DNA of 64,000 bases from Candidatus Pseudomonas phytovorans (GTDB lineage Bacteria > Pseudomonadota > Gammaproteobacteria > Pseudomonadales > Pseudomonadaceae), in contig CP119325.1 of NCBI GenBank assembly GCA_029202525.1, positions 4,004,001 to 4,068,000 on the forward strand, in the 5' to 3' direction. The notes under the pieces were generated by a model, which was given only the letters and a program-made list of their open reading frames with translations, had not been told where the DNA came from and did not search any database. Within the stretch, counting starts at the first letter, position 1. Every line of letters begins with the position of its first letter. Below are positions 39,471 to 48,121 of this stretch, one piece after another. The position numbers and the translations under genes are program-made.

Positions 39471-42400
39471 TCAGAAATCGCGCTTGTAGAAGATGTCCAG
39501 TGAGCTGGCCAGCCCGCTGGCGGCTTCCAGGTACACCTTCTTGCTCAGCTTGTAGCGCAGCGCAATGGTGTTGGCAGGCTCGAACACACCTACGCCGTAA
39601 CGCAGGCTCAGTTTCTCGGTAATGTTGCCGCTGGCAACCACGCTGGTGCTGTTGCCCGACCCCTCGGTATCCAGCTGGAAGTCATCAATACCCAGGCTCG
39701 ACGCCAGGCTGCCGGTAATACCGGCGCTGCCAGCCAGTCCCAGGCCCAACGCTGCCTCGGCAAGCATGTTGTTGTCCTCGCCAGAGTTGCCCAGCGGCCG
39801 CCCCAGCACAAGGTACGACAGCGCCTGCTCCTGGCTCATGGCCGGTTCCGAAAACACCTTGGTGGTGGGTTGCTCGGCACTGCCGCTCAGGCGGATACCG
39901 GCAATCACGTCATCGACCGTGCGGATGGCTTCGATGTCCAGATACGGCTGGTCGATCGGGCCGGCAAACAACAAGCGCGCGCGGCGGATCGTCAGGCGCT
40001 GGCCGTAGGCACGGTAGCGGCCTTCGGCCAGGCTCAACTCACCCCGCGTATCGAGGTTGTCGCCGATATGCACATGGCCAAGCAGGTTGGCGGTGAGGCC
40101 AAAGCCACTGAACGACAACTTGTCGCGGCCCACTTCGACATCGATGTCCATGGCCATCGCCATGGGCGCTTTGCCCTCTTCGGTCTGGTGCCCGACGATC
40201 ACCGTGTCATCCGAGACCTTCACCGTCGACGGCGGCAGTTCGCGCACAGTGATCTTGCCTTTGGGTACTTGCACTTTGCCGGTAACCGCCAGCTTGTCGT
40301 CGATCAGGCGCAAGGTCAGGTCAGGCGCGACCTCCAGCGTTGCATAGGGCTCGACCGTGACGGGCAGTTGCTGGCCTTGCAGGCGCAGGTCCATGCCCAA
40401 CGCCTGGCCCCACGTGAGGTTGCCACTCAACTGGCCGCGCCCTGCATCGCCACTGCGCCAGCTGCCATTGAGCTGCACCTGCTCGCCAGCAATCAGCGCC
40501 TGCAACGACAAGCCCTCAAGGCTGGCGGGCAACTCGGCGCCACTGACTTCACCACCGCTGAGCAGCAGGCTGCCATTGACTTGTGGTGCCAACAAGGTGC
40601 CTGAAAGCTGACCACTGCCGTTGAGCTGCCCGGCCAGGCGTTCGACCATCGGCACGAACGGGCGGGCCACCGACAGGTCCAGCCCCGCCAGGCGGAAATC
40701 ACCCGACAGCGGCTTGTTCTTGCCCAGCGGGTCGAGGCGCGCGTTGACGTTCAGCTCGCCCAGCCGCTCACCCCGGAAGGCCAGGCGGGTATCGATGCGC
40801 CGTGGTGCCAATGTGCTGTCGACACGCAGGGTCTGGTAAGGAAAATCGACCCAGCGGCCTTTGTCGCGCACGCGCAGCGTGCCGCCACTGGCATCAATCA
40901 CGATGTTGCCCTTGGGGCCGCTGGCCGGGATGTCCAGGTTGATATCTGCATTGAGCAGACCCTGCCAGGCAAAATCCTTTGGCAGCCACTGGGCAAGGCT
41001 GTCGAGCGGGAACTGTTTGAGGTGATAGCGCAGGCGTGGCTCGGGCGCCAGGCGCTGGTCCTCACCACACAGGCTGGCCTGGCCGGAGCGCCAGCAATGG
41101 GCACCGAAATCCAGCTGGCCGCTGGCCAAACGCTGCAGGCGTGCCGGGGCTTGCAACTGCCAGTCCTGGCCACCGGCCTGGATACGCCCACTCGCCAGCC
41201 GTCCACGCCAGTCACCCTTGCCCAACTGGCCATCCAGGCCGAGGTCAAGCTTGAGTTGCGGGCCGTCCAGCGCCAGGGTCAAGGCTTGCTGACGGATGTC
41301 ACCTTTGCCGCTGGCCTGCAACGTGCCTAATGCTGTGTCACCCAAGTTGATGCCAGTGGCCTTGAGCTCGATCACGCCGCGCTGGGCGTTATCCAGGCGG
41401 GCATCCAGATCCAGTTGTTGCAGCCGGTTTTCGGCCTGGGCCAAGCGCTGGCCCTGCAAGGTCAGCGTACCTTGCGGGGCCTGCAACGTGCCGGTGACAT
41501 CCAGCCGACCCTTGACCTGGCCCTGCAGCCTTGGCCACAACTGCCCCAGGCGCGGCAGGTCAAGGTCGATTCGCCCGGCCAAGCGCTGCTGCAGGCTGCC
41601 ACTGCCGTTGATGCGGTTGTCACCCAGCTGGATCGCCAGGGCGCCAAGTGTCCAGCTTTGCCCCGCCCCTTGGGCCTCAGCCTTGAGCACTGCCGGCTGG
41701 CCGCGCAGGCGGCCTTTGAGGTCAAGCTGGGCATCGAGGGTGAGCACCTCGCCCTTCAACTCGCCTTTGCTGCGCAGCGGCCCCGCCAAGGTACCCGGCA
41801 GCTCCGCCAGCCAATAGGCCGGATCGAGCGCCGAAAGCTGCAAGTCCACATCCCAGGCCAGGGTGTCGGCAAAGCGCACTGCAACACTGCCGGCGGCTTT
41901 GCCTTGCCCGGCGGTCAGCGCCAGCTGCGGCAGCTTCACCTGGGTCAGGTCACCTTCGAACGGACTGGCCAGGTTAAACGCCCCCGCCGGGCCGTCCAGG
42001 TCGCCTTTGAAGGTGCCTTGATAATTGCCATCGCGATAATGCACCTGGGTATTGAAGCGCTTGAGGGTGACCTCGGGCGGCGTCTCAAGTGGGTACAGGC
42101 GCAACCACGGAAAGTCCTGCCAGTCCAGTTGCGCGTCGGCGGTCAGGCCTTGCTGCCAGTCGGCCGAGGCCTGCAGTTTGACGCGCTGGGTGTCGCTGGC
42201 AGTCAGGTCAAGGGCGTCAACCCTGGCACCTTTGCTATCGACCAGCCCGGACAACGCCAACGCGATCGGCGACTGTTCAGCCGGCAGGCTGGCCGTTCCC
42301 GACAGTTGATAGCCCTTGAGCAGATCGCCCTTGGCATCAAGCTTGAGTTGATTCAGCTGCAAGGTGTCGGGCAACGCGCCCGCCGGTTTGAACGCCTCTG

Positions 42401-43145
42401 AACGAATCTGCAGGGTCGCTGGCAAGTGCTCGGCCAACGTCTGCAACTGCCCGCTCAGCGTGGCGTCGAGGTAACCGCTGCTGGTGCCGTCAAGCTTCAA
42501 GGTCTTTTGCAAATCGCCGGTGGCGGTCAGCGCCAGCTGCCAGGGTTTGCCCTCAACGGCAGGGAGTTGCAGCTGCGCCTGGAGTTGCAATGGCCAGTCA
42601 CCTTCGGGCTGCAGGTCGCCCTGCAGGTTCAATTGCAGGTCATCGCGCTGCAGGTGCAGGCTGTCGATGCGCATCCCGGTACCGGTCCAGTGAGCCGCCA
42701 GTTGCAAGTCCCCCAGCAGGTCGCTGCCATCCAGCCGCAGTTGGCCGACCTTGACCTCACCCAGTTCGATGGCCAGCGGCAAGCGCAGCGCTGGCAACTG
42801 CAGCGGACCACTGTCGGCCGGCTCGGTGCCTGGCGCAAAGGCCATGTCGATGCGTTGTGCCTGCAACCGGTCGATGCACAGGGTGGCGCGCAGCAGGCAA
42901 GCAGGCGACCAGGCCAGTAAAGGCGCCTGCACCTCTACCGTGCTGCCGCCATCGGCCCAGCGCAGCATGCTGGCCTGCCAACTGCCCGCCAGGCGGCCCT
43001 GGAAGTCGGCCACCTCAAGCCCGGGCACCTTGCCCAGCGCCCAGCGGCTGCCCGCCTCGGTGCCCAGTAGCAGGCCCAGTGCCAGGCCCAGACTTGCGAC
43101 TACCCCGAGCAGCCCCAGCAGAATGTATTTGATCACGCGTTTCAC
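39471..43145 (-). CDS. tamB: Translocation and assembly module protein TamB
   Basis: The 1224-residue protein has one N-terminal membrane helix (YILLGLLGVVASLGLALGLL) and a very long periplasmic beta-taco region made of repeating leucine/glutamine-rich strands. A C-terminal DUF490 domain has VGVFEPANTIALRYKLSKKV at its end. TamB spans the periplasm and, with TamA, helps move phospholipid to the outer membrane and insert some outer-membrane proteins. It starts with a GTG that overlaps the tamA stop by 4 bases. The final residues YKRDF are typical of the family. Confidence 0.95.
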   Translation of the reverse strand: MKRVIKYILLGLLGVVASLGLALGLLLGTEAGSRWALGKVPGLEVADFQGRLAGSWQASMLRWADGGSTVEVQAPLLAWSPACLLRATLCIDRLQAQRIDMAFAPGTEPADSGPLQLPALRLPLAIELGEVKVGQLRLDGSDLLGDLQLAAHWTGTGMRIDSLHLQRDDLQLNLQGDLQPEGDWPLQLQAQLQLPAVEGKPWQLALTATGDLQKTLKLDGTSSGYLDATLSGQLQTLAEHLPATLQIRSEAFKPAGALPDTLQLNQLKLDAKGDLLKGYQLSGTASLPAEQSPIALALSGLVDSKGARVDALDLTASDTQRVKLQASADWQQGLTADAQLDWQDFPWLRLYPLETPPEVTLKRFNTQVHYRDGNYQGTFKGDLDGPAGAFNLASPFEGDLTQVKLPQLALTAGQGKAAGSVAVRFADTLAWDVDLQLSALDPAYWLAELPGTLAGPLRSKGELKGEVLTLDAQLDLKGRLRGQPAVLKAEAQGAGQSWTLGALAIQLGDNRINGSGSLQQRLAGRIDLDLPRLGQLWPRLQGQVKGRLDVTGTLQAPQGTLTLQGQRLAQAENRLQQLDLDARLDNAQRGVIELKATGINLGDTALGTLQASGKGDIRQQALTLALDGPQLKLDLGLDGQLGKGDWRGRLASGRIQAGGQDWQLQAPARLQRLASGQLDFGAHCWRSGQASLCGEDQRLAPEPRLRYHLKQFPLDSLAQWLPKDFAWQGLLNADINLDIPASGPKGNIVIDASGGTLRVRDKGRWVDFPYQTLRVDSTLAPRRIDTRLAFRGERLGELNVNARLDPLGKNKPLSGDFRLAGLDLSVARPFVPMVERLAGQLNGSGQLSGTLLAPQVNGSLLLSGGEVSGAELPASLEGLSLQALIAGEQVQLNGSWRSGDAGRGQLSGNLTWGQALGMDLRLQGQQLPVTVEPYATLEVAPDLTLRLIDDKLAVTGKVQVPKGKITVRELPPSTVKVSDDTVIVGHQTEEGKAPMAMAMDIDVEVGRDKLSFSGFGLTANLLGHVHIGDNLDTRGELSLAEGRYRAYGQRLTIRRARLLFAGPIDQPYLDIEAIRTVDDVIAGIRLSGSAEQPTTKVFSEPAMSQEQALSYLVLGRPLGNSGEDNNMLAEAALGLGLAGSAGITGSLASSLGIDDFQLDTEGSGNSTSVVASGNITEKLSLRYGVGVFEPANTIALRYKLSKKVYLEAASGLASSLDIFYKRDF

Positions 43146-44884
43146 AGCTCAGGCCCCATGGAAAAGTGCAGGCGAATGCCCCCTTCGTCATCCAGCGCCT
43201 TGGCCAGGTCCAGGCGCAACGGCCCGACCGGCGATACCCAGCGCACACCAAAACCGACACCGGTCTTGAGGCTGGGCAGTTCAAGGTTGTTGAACGAATT
43301 GCCTTGGTCGACAAACGTCGCGATCCGCCATTTTTCGGTCAGCGAGTACTGGTACTCGACACTGCCGGCCACCATGTAGCGCCCGCCGATGCGGTCGCCA
43401 TCGCTGTTCTTCGGCGACAAGGTCTGGTAGTCATAGCCGCGCACGCTCTGGTCGCCACCGGCGAAGAAACGCAGCGACGGCGGAATGTTGTTCTTGAAGC
43501 CATTGGTCGCACTGCCACCGAACTGTACGCGACCAAGCAGGCGGTGGTTGTGGCCAAGCGTGGTCAAACCTTTGAGCAGTACGTTGCCGTGCAACAGGTT
43601 GGTGTCGGAAACCAGTCCTTCCTTGGCCCCCTGTACATCGAACTGCAAGCGGTAGCCGTTGTGCGGATCAATACGGTTGTCGCTGCGCAGGAAGGAATAG
43701 CTCACCCCCGGCATCAGCAGGTTGCTCAGCCCGGAATCGTCACCCAGGCGATACTCCTCGCGCTGATACTTGAGCGAAATGACCCGCTGCCAGCCGCTGG
43801 GCAGCTTGCTGTGCCACTCGGGGCCGACTGTCAGCAGCTTGCTGAGGGTATCGGTACCGGCAAGTTCCTCGTTCTGGTAGCCGCCGGCGAAGCGCAACTT
43901 GTCGGTCAGTGGTGGGTCGAGAGGGATGTCGTACCACAGGCCAACGTTCTGCCGGGGTGCGGACAGCTCGGTTTCCCAACCGTAACTGTGGCCTTGGGGG
44001 TTCACCCAATGGCGCGTCCAGTTGGCCTTGCCGCGTGGCCCGACGTCGGTCGAAAAGCCCAGGCCCAGCCCCATGGTGCGTGGTTTGCGGGTTTCCAGGC
44101 GGACATCCACGGGGATTTCTTCACCCACGGCGGCTGTGGGCGCTGCATCTACCCGCACGCCTTCAAAATACCCGCTCGATTGCAGGTCATTGTTCAATTC
44201 GGCAATCAGTTCCGAGTCGTACGGAGTGCCCGGCTTGAACGACACCATGCGCTGCAGCAGGTCGTCGTCCAGCGGCGTGTCGCCGCCGAAGGTGACGGCG
44301 CCCAGGTGATAGCGCGGGCCACTCTGGTAGACCAGTTCGATATCGGCCACACCGGCCTGCGGGTCGACCGCCAGGCGCTGGCTGCTGAAGCGTCCACTGA
44401 AAAAGCCGTAGCGCGACGCCTGGTTCTGGATCAGCCGCTTGGCATCTTCGTAATGGCCGTGGTTGAGTTGTTCGCCTGCGCGCAACGCCTTGCTGTCGGG
44501 CACACGAAAGGCTCTCATTTGGCTGGCCGGACCTTCGATGCGCACGGTCACGTTGCGCAGGCGAATCGGCTCGCCCGGGTTGATGCTGAGGATCAGTTGC
44601 GGGGAATGGTCTGCATCTTTGGGGGGCTTTACCTCGGTATCGATCTGCGCCTGATAGTAGCCAAGTGCCTGCGCGGCTTTGCGCGCCTGCTCCTCTGCCC
44701 CGCGACTGAAGCGCAACAATGCTTCTTCATCGCGGTCACCCAGGGTGCCTATATAGCCTTCGACATTGGCCTTGAGCGCCTTGTTGGCCGGTTTAACCTT
44801 CACCAGCAACTCGCTCTGGCCCCATGCTGCGAAACTGGCGGCCCAGAAAACCAGGCCCCAGGTCAATCTTCCTGAATACGTCAT
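43142..44884 (-). CDS. tamA: Outer membrane assembly protein TamA (Omp85 family)
   Basis: The 580-residue protein has a signal peptide (LTWGLVFWAASFAAWGQ), three POTRA domains (about residues 25-265) and a 16-strand Omp85 barrel with GGDQSVRGYDYQTLSPK, the RGY lid-lock motif, near residue 485. It ends in RLHFSMGPEL. Together with TamB it forms the TAM complex. The gene heads the tamA-tamB unit. The ribosome site is weak. The presence of an autotransporter gene at 15302-18286 is of note because TAM has been linked to autotransporter assembly, though the two loci are far apart. Confidence 0.94.
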   Translation of the reverse strand: MTYSGRLTWGLVFWAASFAAWGQSELLVKVKPANKALKANVEGYIGTLGDRDEEALLRFSRGAEEQARKAAQALGYYQAQIDTEVKPPKDADHSPQLILSINPGEPIRLRNVTVRIEGPASQMRAFRVPDSKALRAGEQLNHGHYEDAKRLIQNQASRYGFFSGRFSSQRLAVDPQAGVADIELVYQSGPRYHLGAVTFGGDTPLDDDLLQRMVSFKPGTPYDSELIAELNNDLQSSGYFEGVRVDAAPTAAVGEEIPVDVRLETRKPRTMGLGLGFSTDVGPRGKANWTRHWVNPQGHSYGWETELSAPRQNVGLWYDIPLDPPLTDKLRFAGGYQNEELAGTDTLSKLLTVGPEWHSKLPSGWQRVISLKYQREEYRLGDDSGLSNLLMPGVSYSFLRSDNRIDPHNGYRLQFDVQGAKEGLVSDTNLLHGNVLLKGLTTLGHNHRLLGRVQFGGSATNGFKNNIPPSLRFFAGGDQSVRGYDYQTLSPKNSDGDRIGGRYMVAGSVEYQYSLTEKWRIATFVDQGNSFNNLELPSLKTGVGFGVRWVSPVGPLRLDLAKALDDEGGIRLHFSMGPEL

Positions 44885-44936
44885 GCGGCGAATGCTACCA
44901 GAGCCAGGCGCTCAAGGGAGCCGCCTGGCGGGATGT

Positions 44937-45587
44937 TCAGGCAAAAGTGGAAGTTGAAGACACTGGATTGGGATGAAAGAACACCCGCTCCCGGATCGGC
45001 CCTACAGCGACTTCGCCAATTTCTTCATAGCCCTGGCGCTGGTAGAAGGCCAGGTAGTGCTCGTTGCCAGTGTCCAGCACCACACCCTGGGTGCCGGGGT
45101 CGTCTGCACACCAGTCGTGCACGGCCTGTAACAATTGCTCACCGTAGTGCTTGCCCTGAAATTGCGGGTGTACCCCCAGCAACGGCAGCACATGCACCTG
45201 ATCGGTTGGCAGGCAGGTGGCCAGGGCGGCCTGATAGTCCATGTAACGGCGCGTGCAGCGCAGGCCAGTGCCCAGGATCATGCGCAGGCGCCAGGCCCAA
45301 CTGTCGGCCACGCCCAACCGGCGCAGCGGCGGCACGATCAGCGCCAAGGCAATCAGGCGGTCGTCCACCAGCAAGCCGATGGCAGGTAACTGCAGGTAAA
45401 AATGCTGGCGCACCCATTCGCGCACCATTACCCGCAAGCGTCGCTCGTACCCCGGGCGCTGGGCCTCAAAGATGTAGGCAAAGGTGGGCTCGTGGCGGTA
45501 GGCGTTGTACAGCAGCGAACGCGCCTCGCGGCTGTAGCCATCATCGAGCAGGCAGACATGGGCCGGAGCGGCAGTGGTTTCGGGCAT
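44937..45587 (-). CDS. GNAT-family N-acetyltransferase
   Basis: The 216-residue protein has the GNAT fold: PLLGVHPQFQGKHYGEQLLQ is the V/I-x-x-x-Q/R-x-x-G/A acetyl-CoA loop (motif A), followed by GVVLDTGNEHYLAFYQRQGY (motif B). The substrate cannot be told. GGAGG lies 10 bases before the ATG. It follows tamA's 5' end by 52 bases and is transcribed in the same direction, so it may share a promoter with tamA, but there is no functional link to see. Confidence 0.85.
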   Translation of the reverse strand: MPETTAAPAHVCLLDDGYSREARSLLYNAYRHEPTFAYIFEAQRPGYERRLRVMVREWVRQHFYLQLPAIGLLVDDRLIALALIVPPLRRLGVADSWAWRLRMILGTGLRCTRRYMDYQAALATCLPTDQVHVLPLLGVHPQFQGKHYGEQLLQAVHDWCADDPGTQGVVLDTGNEHYLAFYQRQGYEEIGEVAVGPIRERVFFHPNPVSSTSTFA

Positions 45588-45749
45588 TGCGGGCAGACCT
45601 CCTGGAATGGGCGTACATTGCCTTGGAGGTGCACCACCGCGCTTCGTTCACCCCCAACTGCACGTTAGCAGCAGGGCCCAGAAGCCGCCACGCTGGTGAT
45701 GTGGGGCGATGTCGGCTAGCATCGCGCCTTTTACCGGGATTGTCTTTCC

Positions 45750-46562
45750 ATGAAGATCGTCTGTTTCAACATCAACGGCCTGCGAGCCCGCCCGCACCAG
45801 CTGGCAGCACTGATCGAAAAGCACCAGCCAGACGTGATCGGCCTGCAGGAAACCAAGGTCAGCGACGATCAGTTCCCGCTGGCAGACGTGCAGGCGCTGG
45901 GTTATCACGTGCACTATCACGGCCAGAAGGGCCACTACGGCGTGGCCCTGCTGTCGCGCCAGGCCCCGTTGAGCGTGCACAAAGGCTTTGCCACCGATGA
46001 AGAAGAGGCCCAGCGCCGCTTCATCTGGGGCACCTTTGCCGATGCCGATGGCAACCCGATCACCATCATGAACGGCTACTTCCCCCAAGGCGAAAGCCGC
46101 GACCATCCCACCAAGTTCCCGGCCAAGCAGCGTTTCTACAGTGACCTGCAGGCACTGCTGGAAGGCCAGTTCCGCAATGATCAACCACTGCTGGTGATGG
46201 GCGACATGAACATCTCGCCGCAGGACTGCGACATCGGCATCGGCCCGGACAACGCCAAGCGCTGGCTGAAGACCGGCAAGTGCAGCTTCCTGCCAGAAGA
46301 GCGTGAGTGGATGGAACGCTTGAAAGGCTGGGGCCTGGTTGACAGCTTCCGCCACCTGTACCCGGACGTGACCGACCGGTTCAGCTGGTTCGACTACCGC
46401 AGCCGTGGCTTCGAGGATGACCCCAAACGTGGCCTGCGCATCGACCTGATCATGGCCTCGCAGCACCTGGTGCCGCGGATCAAGGCTGCGGGTGTTGACT
46501 ATGAACTGCGGGGAATGGAAAAGCCTTCGGATCATGCGCCGATCTGGCTGGAACTGGGCTGA
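45750..46562 (+). CDS. xthA: Exodeoxyribonuclease III
   Basis: This 270-residue Mg-dependent enzyme is an AP endonuclease and 3'-5' exonuclease of base excision repair. It has the exonuclease-endonuclease-phosphatase motifs FNINGLRARPHQ, GLQETKVSDDQFP (the catalytic Glu), GDMNISPQDCDIGIGP, RFSWFDYRSRGF and SDHAPIWLELG at the end. Its length and motifs match the canonical XthA. It stands alone and is divergent from the acetyltransferase. Confidence 0.96.
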   Translation: MKIVCFNINGLRARPHQLAALIEKHQPDVIGLQETKVSDDQFPLADVQALGYHVHYHGQKGHYGVALLSRQAPLSVHKGFATDEEEAQRRFIWGTFADADGNPITIMNGYFPQGESRDHPTKFPAKQRFYSDLQALLEGQFRNDQPLLVMGDMNISPQDCDIGIGPDNAKRWLKTGKCSFLPEEREWMERLKGWGLVDSFRHLYPDVTDRFSWFDYRSRGFEDDPKRGLRIDLIMASQHLVPRIKAAGVDYELRGMEKPSDHAPIWLELG

Positions 46563-46578
46563 CCTCAGAGGCAGCATC

Positions 46579-46695
46579 GGGGCTGCTTTGCAGCCCATCG
46601 CAGGCAAGCCAGCTCCCACAGGTAAAGCGTAGTCTCAAGAACTGCGCGGTCCCTGTGGGAGCTGGCTTGCCTGCGATGGGCCGCACAGCGGCCCC
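46579..46695. repeat. Inverted repeat pair (REP subfamily with CAGGCAAGCCAGC core)
   Basis: Two 44-base arms at 46579-46622 and 46652-46695 match at 41 of 44 positions around a 29-base spacer. Each contains CGCAGGCAAGCCAGCTCCCA. This differs from the GCGGGC..GCCCGC units elsewhere in the window and is a second REP subfamily. It lies between the convergent xthA and anti-sigma genes. Confidence 0.88.
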
Positions 46696-46721
46696 GGCAA
46701 TTCTGGCGGCGAAGCTGATAT

Positions 46722-47474
46722 TCACAACCCCAGCCGTAGCGCCTCCCCTACCCCCGCCCCGCGCACATCATCCGCCGCGCTGACCAACGCAAAGTTGTAA
46801 GCCCCATGCGACCAGTACCGCGCCTCCAGCTGGCCATCCACCCGCTGCCCGTCCGGCATGCGCCGATAGAGTTCGCCCGGTGAGCGCAGGAACAGGCTGA
46901 TGCGCTGGCCCTTGCCATCCTCAAACACCAGCAGTGCCGCCGGTCCCTGCTCGTTGCTAAGCAACCGCGCGCCCACCGGTTTGAAGCCGTAACCTGCCAA
47001 ATCCGGCAATTGCCCCACGCGGCTGAAATGCCGCCCCAGCCAGTCGCGCAACTGCCCTGGATCACTGGCCTGGATATCCAGCGCCTCGCTGCCGGCAAAC
47101 AAACGGTGCGCCTGGACGGCATCGGCCATGGGCAGGTCGACGCGTGCCAGGGACGCATCGCGCGCCTGCCAGCCGCCCAGCCCTCCCACGCCCAACGCCA
47201 GCGTTACCACCGCCGCCGCTGCCCAGCGCCGCTGCCGACGCTGGCGCAATTGCCGGCGCAACTGGCCAAGGTCGAGTTGGGCCGAACCGGGCAATTCGCC
47301 AAACCCGGCCAGCGCCGTACGCAGCCGTCGGGCATCGGCGCGCCAGCCCTCTACTCGCTCCGCAGCCTGCGGATTCGCCGCCAGCCAGGCCTGCACCTCG
47401 GCCCGGCGCACAGGCCCCAGGCGCTCGTCGACGTAAGCGTGCAATTCGTCTTCGCTGGGGATCAGACGCGTCAT
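46722..47474 (-). CDS. Anti-sigma factor (transmembrane)
   Basis: The 250-residue protein has an N-terminal anti-sigma part (SEDELHAYVDERLGPVRRAE), one membrane helix (WAAAAVVTLALGVGGLGGW, near residues 84-102) and a periplasmic domain with LPDLAGYGFKPVGARLL. The N-terminus lacks the zinc H-x3-C-x2-C signature of redox anti-sigmas, so its signal is probably not direct thiol oxidation. It overlaps the sigma gene by 4 bases, the usual arrangement for an ECF pair. It would hold the sigma factor at the membrane until a periplasmic signal arrives. Confidence 0.85.
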   Translation of the reverse strand: MTRLIPSEDELHAYVDERLGPVRRAEVQAWLAANPQAAERVEGWRADARRLRTALAGFGELPGSAQLDLGQLRRQLRQRRQRRWAAAAVVTLALGVGGLGGWQARDASLARVDLPMADAVQAHRLFAGSEALDIQASDPGQLRDWLGRHFSRVGQLPDLAGYGFKPVGARLLSNEQGPAALLVFEDGKGQRISLFLRSPGELYRRMPDGQRVDGQLEARYWSHGAYNFALVSAADDVRGAGVGEALRLGL

Positions 47475-47992
47475 TTCAATCTCCGCAAGGCCGGGGGCTG
47501 GGGGGTGCCCTCGGTCAGTTCGCGCAAGGCACTGCGGGCGCGCGACAGGCGCGACATCACGGTGCCGATGGGGATGCTCAAGGCCTGGGCGGCTTCCTTG
47601 TAACTCAGGCCTTCGATGCTCACCAGCAGCAACAAGGCACGCTGTTCGGCTGTTAACCGGGCAAACGCCTGCAGGTCAGCTTGTGCCAGGACAATGGATT
47701 CAAGATTGTCGCCGGCCGGTTCTTCCTCACGTTCGCCACGCCCAAACCAGGACAGCCACCGGGCATGCAGACGGTCGCGGCGCTTACCATCAAGGAAAAG
47801 CCGATAGAGGATGGTAAACAGCCAGGCCCGCAGCGCCTCGGCGTCGCGTTGCTGGTCGCGTCGGCTCAGGGCCCGCTCGACCGTGGCCTGCACCAGGTCA
47901 TCGGCGCTGCCCGGCTCGCGGGTCAGCCACACGGCAAAGCGGCGCAGGCGGCCCAGCAGCTCGCGCCACTGGTGGTCGTCCAGATCATGCAT
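47471..47992 (-). CDS. ECF-family RNA polymerase sigma factor
   Basis: The 173-residue protein has region 2 (ADDLVQATVERALSRRDQQR, then LRAWLFTILYRLFLDGKRR) and region 4 (LLLVSIEGLSYKEAAQALSI, then PIGTVMSRLSRARSALREL), and no region 1 or 3, as in ECF sigma factors. Upstream, 40 to 64 bases before the start, is a GGAATA-N15-CGTC promoter on its own strand, which suggests the sigma factor drives its own gene. It is followed by its anti-sigma gene with a 4-base overlap. The divergent peroxidase-cytochrome unit has the same promoter. Confidence 0.92.
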   Translation of the reverse strand: MHDLDDHQWRELLGRLRRFAVWLTREPGSADDLVQATVERALSRRDQQRDAEALRAWLFTILYRLFLDGKRRDRLHARWLSWFGRGEREEEPAGDNLESIVLAQADLQAFARLTAEQRALLLLVSIEGLSYKEAAQALSIPIGTVMSRLSRARSALRELTEGTPQPPALRRLK

Positions 47993-48031
47993 GGCAAAGT
48001 CCCGGCCTTTGAAGGTGTCATTGTAAGGGCA

Positions 48032-48056
48032 GACGCCTGCCAGGAAATTCTATTCC
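48032..48056 (-). promoter_or_regulatory. ECF-type promoter of the sigma gene
   Basis: On the minus strand GGAATA (48056-48051), exactly 15 bases, then CGTC (48035-48032). This matches the general ECF pattern and sits just before the sigma gene. Confidence 0.8.
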
Positions 48057-48063
48057 CGTCGAT

Positions 48064-48088
48064 GGAATAAATTTTTCCCCGCTCCGTC
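48064..48088 (+). promoter_or_regulatory. ECF-type promoter of the peroxidase-cytochrome unit
   Basis: On the plus strand GGAATA (48064-48069), exactly 15 bases, then CGTC (48085-48088). It is the mirror image of the sigma-gene promoter, and the two -35 boxes are only 7 bases apart. Confidence 0.8.
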
Positions 48089-48121
48089 GTACCGGCACAT
48101 TCACCAAACCGGACGATGACC

